This document shows, in pieces, positions 56,001 through 64,000 of a DNA stretch of 64,000 nt. The position numbers and the translations under genes were made by a program. Below the pieces are notes generated by a model, which saw only the letters and a program-made list of their open reading frames with translations, did not search any database and was not told where the DNA came from. How positions within the stretch are numbered: the stretch's first letter is position 1; every line of letters begins with the position of its first letter. Source of the stretch: Synchiropus splendidus. Lineage: Eukaryota; Chordata; Actinopteri; Syngnathiformes; Callionymidae. The stretch is taken from NCBI RefSeq assembly GCF_027744825.2, contig NC_071350.1, positions 3,906,001 through 3,970,000 of the forward strand. The letters run 5' to 3'.

Positions 56001-56205
56001 TGGATGTATGAGCATGTACATCCTCTGGACTGGCACTTATCTGTTATTATTTTATTATTATTTATCTATCTATTTATTTTTGGTTATTTCGTTTTGTTTT
56101 TGGAAACTGGAGGCCTCAGACCGAAATTTCGTTGCCATCATATAGTAATATGTTTTGTGCAATGACAATAAAGAAAGTCTATGTCTATGTCTATGTCTAT
56201 GTATA
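56001..56205 (+). mobile_element. LINE 3' tail
   Basis: Sequence ending CCGAAATTTCGTTGCC...CAATGACAATAAAGAAAG followed by (TCTATG)n, the 3' end and simple tail of a Rex/L2-type LINE. Coding part absent. Confidence 0.6.
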
Positions 56206-56408
56206 ACAAATTACATATATGAACGCTAGGGGGCAAAATTGTTCAAGTGAAGATTTTAAATTGAGATCAAGCAGTGATTATTTTTTGTGCTTTTGTTTGG
56301 TTGAATGTTTAATTGAATTGAAATATTGTTTCACTTCAATGAAGAAACCAAGTGAGGAGGGGGATCTGTGAGTAGCTTTGGATTTATGGATATGGAACTT
56401 GGGTGAGT

Positions 56409-57002
56409 TTATAATAAAATTAATAATAAAATAGGCAGAACATAAGTGCTCTTCATACAAACCAAAAACTTAAAAAAATTCTTCCAACATAATTCAAAAT
56501 TAGTTATTATATTGTCATTAATGAAGTCACAGTCCTCCTGCCAGAAAATCTTCACAACGAGGCACAGCCAAAAGAGTAAAAAAAAAAAATCTTTCTGAAA
56601 TCTTTTCTTAATGCGTTCTTTGCTGGGATAGATTCTGTGTAGAATTTTAAAAGAGATTTCTCTCACTTTATTATGAATCAAATACTTATGTGGAAGGAGC
56701 CATACCTTCTTCCACTCTACTTTCTCAAACTGGCTCCAATAAAAAAGGGTGTGTGGTGTGGTACAAACGTCACTCTGAAATAACCGTCGTACTAGTTTGT
56801 TCTTCTTCGAGTCTTTTTTAAAACAAACCCGACCGACAAGTGTACTTATTGGGGACAACAAGGTTATTGGCTGAGCATTGATTCTTGGATGGTCTTTGTA
56901 TAACATACATACCCTGAGAGATACAGCACCAAATACTTTGGCATATTCAGCAGGTGAAACAGGAAGGCTGATTTTTTTTTTTTTTTCATTTTTCACTTTC
57001 AT
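56409..57002 (-). pseudogene. L1-like ORF2 C-terminal fragment
   Basis: Minus frame of 197 codons. The middle part reads EKVEWKKVWLLPHKYLIHNK, VREISFKILHRIYPSKERIK, LCLVVKIFWQEDCDFINDNI and FELCWKNFFKF, matching the region after the reverse transcriptase of fish L1-type LINEs (zinc-knuckle region). The knuckle cysteines are not preserved (the frame reads KDFFFLLFWLC at that place), so it is decayed and 5'-truncated. Confidence 0.65.
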
Positions 57003-57414
57003 ATGAATTCCTCATGTGACAGAAGTACCCCTGGATCATTGAAAAGTTGATCAACAAGATATACAGTGGGTTGAAAAAGTATTCATACCCCTTGAACTTT
57101 CCCACATTTTGTCACGTTGCCACCACAAACATGAATATATTTTATTGGCATTTTAAATGAAAGATCAACATAAAGCGACACACAGTTGTGAAAAAGAAGG
57201 AAAATTATACATGACTTCCACAAAAAAACTGAAAAATGTGGCGTGCGAAAGTATTCAGCCCCCTTTCCTGAGTGCAACCAGTTGCCTTCAGAGGTTGCCT
57301 GATGATTGCTGAATGATCAGTCTACCTGTGTGTAATCCAGCCTTAGTATAAATACAGCTGTTCTGTGACAGCCTCAGACGTTTGCTAAGAGGACACTGGT
57401 CAGTGAACAGCGTC

Positions 57415-57817
57415 ATGAAGTCCAAGGAACACACCAAACAGGTCAGGGATAAAGTCGTGGAGAGGTTTAAAGCAGGGTTGGGTTATAAAAAGATTTCCCA
57501 AGCTTTGAACATCTCACGGAGCACTGTTCAATCCATCATCAAGAATGGAAAGAGTATGCAAACCTACCAAGACATGGCGGTCCACCAAAACTTACATGCC
57601 GAACAAGGAGAGCACTGATAAGAGACACAGCCCAGACGCCCACGGTAACTCTGGAGGAGCTGCAGAGATCCACAGCTCAGGTGGGGGAGTCTGTCCATAG
57701 GACGACAATTAGTCGTGCACTGCACAAATATGGCCTTTATGGGAGAGTGGCAAGAAGAAAGCCATTGTTGAAAGAAAGCCATAAGAATTCTTGTTTGCAG
57801 TTTGCCAGAAGCCATGT

Positions 57818-57871
<54 letters not shown>

Positions 57872-58363
57872 CAAACGTGTGGAAGAAGGCGCTCTGGTCA
57901 GACTGCACATCATTCTCAACACACCATCCCCACTGTCAAACATGGTGGTGGCAGCATCATGTTGTGGGGCTGCTTTTCTTCAGCAGGGGCGGGGAAGCTG
58001 GTCAGATTTGATGGGAGGAATGATGGAGCCAAATACAGGACAATCCTGGAAGAAAACCAGCTGGAATCTGCAAAAGACTTGAGAATGGGGTGGAGGTTCA
58101 CCTTCCAGCAGGACTGCGACCCTAAACATAAAGCCAGAGCTTCGATGGAATGGTTTAAAACAAAACGTATTCCTGTGTTAGAATGGCCCAGTCAAAGTCC
58201 AGACCTAAATCCTATCGAGAATCTGTGGCAAGATCTGAAAACTGCTGCTCACAAACGCTCTCCATCTAATCTGCTGTTCTACAAAAAAGAATGGGCCAAA
58301 AAGACATACCCCAAAAGACTTGCAGCTGTAATTGCAGCGAAAGGTGGTTCCACCAAGTATTGA
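57415..58363 (+). pseudogene. Tc1 transposase, broken by G run
   Basis: Starts MKSKEHTKQVRDKVVERFKA and LGYKKISQALNISRSTVQSI (helix-turn-helix). A shift near 57560 leads to VTLEELQRSTAQVGESVHRT and GLYGRVARRKPLLKESHKNS. A run of 51 G (57818-57868) lies just before the first catalytic block, which is shortened (ALWSD present, the following LFG region missing). The rest is intact: TIPTVKHGGGSIMLWGCFSS, FTFQQDCDPKH (Asp) and SPDLNPIENLWQDL (Glu), ending GGSTKY. Confidence 0.85.
57818..57868. repeat. 51-base poly-G run
   Basis: Uninterrupted G inside the transposase gene, at a position where homologs have coding sequence. Confidence 0.9.
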
Positions 58364-58579
58364 CACAGGATTGAATACTTTTGCACATCACGTTTTTTAT
58401 TAAAAAAAAAAAAATTAAGGCCATGTATAATTTTCCTTCTACTTCACAATCGTGTGTCACTTTATGTTGATCTTTCATCTAAAATGCCAATAGAATATAT
58501 TTATGTTTGTGGTCGGAACATGACAAAATGTGGGAAAGATCAAGGGGTATGAATACTTTTTCAACCCACTGTAAATAAT

Positions 58580-60490
58580 AGGGACACTTCATGTCATGTC
58601 ATGTCCACTTCATGGTTTTCCATGTTTAACTAGCACTGCGGTATTTTCTGATTGTGTGTGGCGATTTCCTGTTTCATAGTTGGTAACATAACAGTTTTAA
58701 GTTGACACGTATGTGAATCCATCATTGTGCCTTGAACAGCAGTTCTGAGAAGAAGGATTGTTAAAGGGTATTTTTGTCATTGACATCACCGTGCACCGTC
58801 ATGATTTAAAAATTGCAGTCATCAGTAGGGCTTGTCACTTTTTATACTTACGTCACTCTTTTTTTTATTTTTTACATGACCAAAAAGTATAAAAATCAGC
58901 TCCACTATCAGCGTAAAAAATATGAACTGACCTGTACTTATCAAGCACTTTCAAATCAACAATACAGTTTTTAGCAATACAACTTAAATGTTTGTTCGAC
59001 ATTTTTTAAAGAATATTAAACGTTGTAAACATGTACATGCACTACAAAATCTAATAATAAATAACTAAACACGCAGTACTAGGACAATAATTACCATCAT
59101 TTTCATCTACTCTCATCATATTTTAAATTCTGACTTTTAACTTGTACAAACTCCTTTGTCACTCTCCCTTCTTTCACACTTTCTCATTTTCTCTCATCCA
59201 TCAATGCACCAACCCTCTGAGATGCCCCGTCCATGTCTTTATTACAGATGAAGGGGCGAAGTGATTTCCATGTAAATGGTGTCAGAATGTCATTTTCAAG
59301 AGAAGCTTCAGAGAAAATGAATTTTTGAAGACGACGGAGATTACCAAGGGGCAGCGACACCTGGATTGCATTCTTAGAGATTCCCCATGCAGCACTCGTA
59401 TAATGGCCCATCGATAAAAATAGCTTTGTTTGGCTTCCACAGTCTGCTGCAGTGCCAATCAACTATTTCACACAGAGAAAGCAGAAAAACAGGCTGTGTA
59501 TTAAATGTGTTGTAAATATTATGAATGGTCATCGTGAACAGTTAACCTGGCTTTGTCCTCTTTTCAGACACCTAATGAAATGATTTGATGATTTCCCCTT
59601 GTTTGGGTTGTTTCTTGTTGCCTTTTGTCAAATCCGACAAGTCTATTTTAAAGTATTAATTAATAATCTTAAATATGAATTAGTGTTTGATACTTATGAA
59701 CGATAATATGCCTCTGTAGCTTTTCTTTATCTGTGAGATTAACAGAGGATTTTCCCACCATCAATCCACCCATCACTTTTTTGCTCCCTGTATTGAGCTG
59801 GAGTGTACCCAAGCTATCCACTGCAGTTTAAATATGTTCTCATGTATTATTTGTTTATGTGGGTCGATGTACCAATGTTTTTTTTTTTTGAGTGTGCATC
59901 TCCATCATGCAGTACCGTAATTTGACCTGCTGCTGGTAAGTATGAGTACACGTCTGTTGAACTTGAGGCGTCGATGCTGTTATGTGGTACAATAAAAGAA
60001 CAAGCCCTCTGGTGTTGTTGAGATGGCTCTCGAAAGAGAATGCTCAGCAGAAAAAGAAATGTATAGTGTACATATATAAATGTAACTTGTGATGTACAAG
60101 ATTGATCCGAATCCACCAGGGCCTTTGGGTAATGGAACTTGCACTTCATTCATCCCCCTAGTAGTGTATAAGTTACTGTAACTAAACTCAGACCACTCTG
60201 TGAAGGGAAGAGTTTTCTTTTTACTCTTGTTAAGCGTTAACAAAATAGCCCAGAAATAGAATCCATGATTGTTATGATTATTAATACTTATGGCCGAGCT
60301 GTAATAAGTCTTACACAGCCTTTAACACAACATGATGCTGTTGCAAAATTCTTGGTTATCGATGGTTATTAGAATTACCTCATAGAGCCTAAAATGGTGT
60401 ATAAAGATTATTACAATAAGACCATAAAACAGTGCAAAGATATTTAAAAATAAATTCCGCAACCGATGTGCTGTACCCAAATGACTTAAG
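58580..60490. other. no gene recognised
   Basis: About 1.9 kb of AT-rich sequence with short homopolymers. One minus-strand frame (59184-59462, 92 codons, LPLGNLRRLQKFIFSEASLE) follows an acceptor-like TGTGAAATAG and could be an exon, but I recognise nothing in it. Confidence 0.35.
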
Positions 60491-60507
60491 GTTTTTGTGT
60501 TGTAAAG

Positions 60508-61692
60508 CAGTGATGCTTAAACATAGGGCCGAGGCCCATGGTTGGGCAACGAGCGCCCCCTAGAGGGCCCCGAGAAGTTTCTTGTTTTACACCTCTGGGC
60601 TGTGACACATATGGCTGCAATAGCGAGTCACTGACTTGACTTGACAGTTGCAAACTTATGATAGTTACCAACAATGAAGAAGTTCTTGAAAAGAAAAAAC
60701 GATGAAGAAAGTGATGGCGCCCCCTACAGTAAAAACTGTTCACCTGTTGGAGCAGTTTTTAAAATGAATTATGTTTTATGGTGATACTTTCATTTACACT
60801 TTACATATCTTCTTAAAAGTTTAGTAATGAAAAAGAAAATATGTTATGATATTTCGATATTGTTTTATTATTAGGGGTGGGATTCGATAAAAAAATTAAA
60901 TAATTGGAGAATTTGTGATTAATTTATCTAAATTAATCACAGTTTGATGGTATAAGAATATTTGCCACAAGAAGCCACATTTTTCAATTTGAATGAATTT
61001 GGTATCTTACTGAATCAAATGATGGACCCATACATACATTTAAACAACAAAATATTGTTTATTTTGCATCAGTTTGACAATAGCACAATAAATCACAATG
61101 ATGGCTGTATTCGAGTTTTTTTTTTATATCACCTTATTTAAACTGAGCAGTAGTGGCCATTGTGTAGCGAAAAATAGCCCTGAAAAATATTGTGTAGCGA
61201 AAAACGTCCCTGAACAAAAGCAAACAGATGCTTTTGTTTTGCTTTTGTTCAGGGCTTCCTCCAAGTTTGTTGTAGTTGTTGTTATCATCCGAGCTGCGAC
61301 GTGTCTTGTGCATCAGTGTGATGAGTGGACCAGGACTCATGCACTCAGTCCCCGACCGCTGTGCTCTTGTTCCCGAGCGCAATTTTCCTGCAGCTCCCAG
61401 CTGCACACCTCAGTGTTCTGGGAGTTTGAGAAGTTGTTTTGGAACGATGTTGTCTGCCCAGACTGCGATCAGACCCTTTACTTTAACATGCCTTGGTTCT
61501 GCTGCTGATCACATGGTCTCATGTCATTTCAGGTTTTGGTTTGTTTACATGTGTAGTTATTAAACACAAATGAATCAGTTATTCTGAAATCAGAAATCAC
61601 AGCAATGAGTCAGTTCTATTCCTTGAATGGGCCCCGGATCCATTTGCTCTGGAAAAGGTGGGCCCCGAGATCAAAAAGGTTAAGAACCCCTG
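60508..61692. mobile_element. old hAT-like non-autonomous element
   Basis: Left end CAGTGATGCTTAAACATAGG, then GGCCGAGGCCCA; the right end reads, inverted, CAGGGGTTCTTAACCTTTTT, then TCGGGGCCCA. This is a diverged terminal inverted repeat of the type found in fish hAT elements. Flanks TTGTAAAG (60500-60507) and TTCTAGAA (61693-61700) agree at 5 of 8 bases, a possible decayed duplication. No transposase frame. A further repeat-like segment (aggggtgggattcgataa) begins near 60875. Confidence 0.55.
61209..61255. repeat. perfect 17-bp inverted repeat (hairpin)
   Basis: CCCTGAACAAAAGCAAA and its exact complement are separated by 13 bases. Lies inside the hAT-like element. Confidence 0.85.
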
Positions 61693-61699
61693 TTCTAGA

Positions 61700-62880
61700 A
61701 CGCCTACAGGCTTCTCTCCTCACGGTGTTTCCATGCTGCTTAATTGTGCTGTCATTTTTATTTTTTTTTGCTGCCTCTGATTCGAGGTTTAAATCAGAAT
61801 TGACTGGCTCAGTTTGTTGTGAGGGGAAAAAACGCATGTGCTCTTGAGATACTAATCTTTTCAATGTCACACTCTAAAGTCTGCCCCCGTCACGATGATA
61901 GATGACCATGATATTGACTTCAGGTTAATTCAAAACTGCCCTGCTGAGTTGGATGAAAGCTCTTGATAAACACTCTTGTGATAAGAGTGTGGTTAAAAGA
62001 GAAATTGTTTTGGGAAACATTCTCCTGTGCCCACTCATCTGCTGCAGGTTCACTGTGAATCCTTTCTGTCAGACACTATTGACAAGAGCACACAAAGCAT
62101 GAACGCCTGATTGTTCATTTCAATATTTATATCTCGAGAGCAGTCATTTCTTTTGAAAAGGCTTGCTGGATAAACAACTGTTGTTCAGAAAAAATGCATC
62201 GGCACCATCTCAACATTCTGTTGAAGACCGGTTGAATCTAATTAAACCTGGTCATGCGGCATAAATAGGAACAATCAGGGTGTAATACATGAGAAGTTTT
62301 GCTCTATACATACATCGATATTTGTCAACAATGGATTGGAACATTTGCAACACTGTCAGGCCGAGCTATTATTGGTTTGATCACCAGCCACTTTACAGTG
62401 CTGCATTTACTTCCATGCCATATTGAAACAATAAAGAGCCATGATGCTTTTATTAATGGTGAAAACATGACATGTGTCACATGTTTTTGTCATCGCAAAG
62501 AAAAAAAACAAAAAGGATAGACGGACATGCTTAGATATGACGTGTCCAAAGATATTTTTTCCAAATAGTACTACGATAAAACAAGAACATTTATTGAGCG
62601 TCGGTGTTTATTTGAACAGGGACTGCTGCATTTTCCATTTTTTTTCTAAATGTGTCACCTGATTAAATTCCCTCTCCAAACGCTATTCTGCCACTAGTGT
62701 TTAAATTAAGGAATGAATGATGGAACAATTCCTTTAGTTGTGAGATCGAAAAGAAGCAGAGAGAAGAACAGTTCTTATAATGTATTTTTTTTGTATTTTC
62801 TTTTCTCAGACAGGTTTAGCCAGTCCATTTTGTTCTCCAGAGTCATGTAAGTAAATGTAAATTGTTGACCACAGTAATAG
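61700..62880. other. no gene recognised
   Basis: About 1.2 kb without convincing coding sequence or repeats. A copy of CATGTGTCACATGT near 62471 is a short palindrome only. Confidence 0.35.
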
Positions 62881-62929
62881 CACTGATGCTGATCACTTCA
62901 ATATATAAATGAATCATTCATCTCTTGGA

Positions 62930-63510
62930 CCATGCTGTTACACTGTTACACTTCAGAAGGTTTCTGAACGTGCAACTCTCAGTCGATCAATGCCATTGCT
63001 TGCTTCCTTTGGTGATGCAGCAGTGGGCATGGAATGCCTCCTCCAGGGTTTGGTAGATTACCACACAAGCCTCTTTGAAATTAACCTTCAGCTTTGCAGG
63101 AAAGTGAATGCAAGCCTCACATTCTTCAACACACACAAGGAATTCTTTCTACAATAGAAATCAAATATTCTTCAGAAAGTTCTTCCCATGTCTGTTGCAG
63201 AAGTTCCCATAAATGTGTGGCACTTGTGGGTAGCTTTGCGTTCACTGTTCTGTCCATTTTATTCCAAACCAGCTCAATGGGGTTTAAGTCTGGAGACTGT
63301 GCTGGCCGCTCCATGTTTTCAAGTTTACCAGCTTGTTCTTTTTTCGCAAGATAGTTCTGGCATAGCTTGGACTTATGTTTTGGGTCATCATCTTGCTGTA
63401 AGATGAACCCCTGACCAACTAGACACATCCCAGAGGGTATTGCATGACGCTGCAGGATGCTGTGGCAGGCGTTTTGGTTCAGGGTGCCTCTCACTCTGAA
63501 CAAGTCACCA
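62930..63510 (-). pseudogene. Tc1/mariner transposase C-terminal relic
   Basis: Minus frame 63126-63503 reads GFILQQDDDPKHKSKLCQNY (catalytic Asp), MERPAQSPDLNPIELVWNKM (catalytic Glu) and LWELLQQTWEELSEEYL. N-terminal part absent; 62930-63125 is its 3' flank. A Tc1 lineage different from the one at 57064, judged by sequence. Confidence 0.75.
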
Positions 63511-64000
63511 ACCCTGGATCCAGCTTATATTTGTGTTCGGTTGTTTGTACTTGGGCTGTTTTTGTAAATGGTCGTTGTGACATATTGACAATCGTCAAGA
63601 CTTCTCAGTCTGAGTCAATTGAAAGCTTAAATAATCGACATGCAACACAGAGGGCTGACTTCTGCATCGACATCAGACACAAAAGTCCGCTTGAAGAGCA
63701 ATATACTACACCTTTTTTTGCTTCCATGTAACTTGCATGTGGTTTTGTTGATGCTTCCAAAGGGTGTTATTGTGAGAAATGATGCAACCGTCATGCCTGC
63801 TGCTGTCTCTTCGCTACCGCACAGCATTGCCTCATCAGGTCAAGCCCTCTGACCCGCATCCGATATCACATTCATAGACAACATCCTTGTCATCTATTTA
63901 GGTTTTCTACATTTCTCTGTCAGTCTTTTCTCATACAATCCCAGAGCTATTCTCCCCACATCTCTCAAACACATACCTTGCTTTGTGTATGCAGTCAGAA
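63511..64000. other. no gene recognised
   Basis: About 490 bases to the window end without coding or repeat signal that I can support. Confidence 0.35.

Larger units (their letters stand above)
57064..58571 (+). mobile_element. Tc1 transposon, complete ends, 1508 bp
   Basis: Flanked by TA (57062-57063, 58572-58573). Inverted terminal repeats of about 150 bases (57064-57213 and 58420-58571) begin CAGTGGGTTGAAAAAGTATT and match with few changes. Encodes a DD34E-type transposase between them. Confidence 0.92.

Noticed and set aside
57564..57943. Proline-rich and glycine-rich proteins around the G run
   Set aside because: They are translations of the homopolymer in the different frames.
59184..59462. 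Host exon of 92 codons
   Set aside because: Possible acceptor only; no domain, no partner exon and no repeat copy to test conservation.

Overview
This is a vertebrate nuclear window, almost certainly from a teleost fish. Exons are short and bounded by GT/AG introns, there are no bacterial-style operons, and the sequence is full of families typical of teleost genomes: Tc1/mariner, hAT, Ty3/gypsy, Rex/CR1-like and L1-like LINEs, and a tRNA-derived SINE. Almost no long ORF is a host gene. The host coding content lies in short exons that only become visible when splice sites and reading phase are followed.

Region 1 (1-27739) is a head-to-tail array of a unit of about 8 kb: 1-7959, 7960-16664, 16665-24642 and a truncated fourth copy at 24643-27739. 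Copies 1-3 look nearly identical. Each full unit carries, on the minus strand, a TCF/LEF-like HMG-box gene (HMG box split over two exons, then a basic tail, stop and AATAAA signal) and a second small spliced gene that I do not recognise. Each of the two has a CRE-containing upstream region. The N-terminal exon pair of the HMG gene is itself duplicated, with two, three and two cassettes in units 1, 2 and 3. Old LINE and Tc1/mariner pieces ride along in every unit.

Region 2 (27740-36770) is a graveyard of Ty3/gypsy elements. A degenerate element with both LTRs (27740-31822) truncates the 8-kb array. It is followed by an inverted, rearranged chromodomain-type gypsy element.

Region 3 (about 36800-46252) is a nested insertion. 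A Tc1 transposon is split by a hAT element (37515-45889, perfect 8-bp target duplication GCTGTGGG). The hAT is split inside an intron by a young gypsy element (37960-43369, 4-bp duplication GTAT) and also carries a tRNA-derived SINE.

Region 4 (44983-55382) holds a 2258-bp tandem duplication. Its breakpoints fall in the hAT element and in the last exon of a second, divergent HMG-box gene. That gene (49755-51473, minus) gives an uninterrupted 253-residue frame over five exons with all splice phases matching, and is the best candidate for a functional gene here. A decayed second copy of the same neighbourhood lies at about 51870-55382.

Region 5 (55383-64000) is mostly non-genic: an AT microsatellite, LINE tails, an L1 ORF2 fragment, a Tc1 element with long inverted repeats but a transposase broken by a 51-base G run, an old hAT-like element and another Tc1 relic.

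Main message: a fish-type TCF/LEF-like HMG-box family is being locally amplified at three scales (exon cassette, 8-kb unit, 2.3-kb unit) in a transposon-rich locus. All functional statements are inferences from sequence; no search or alignment was run.
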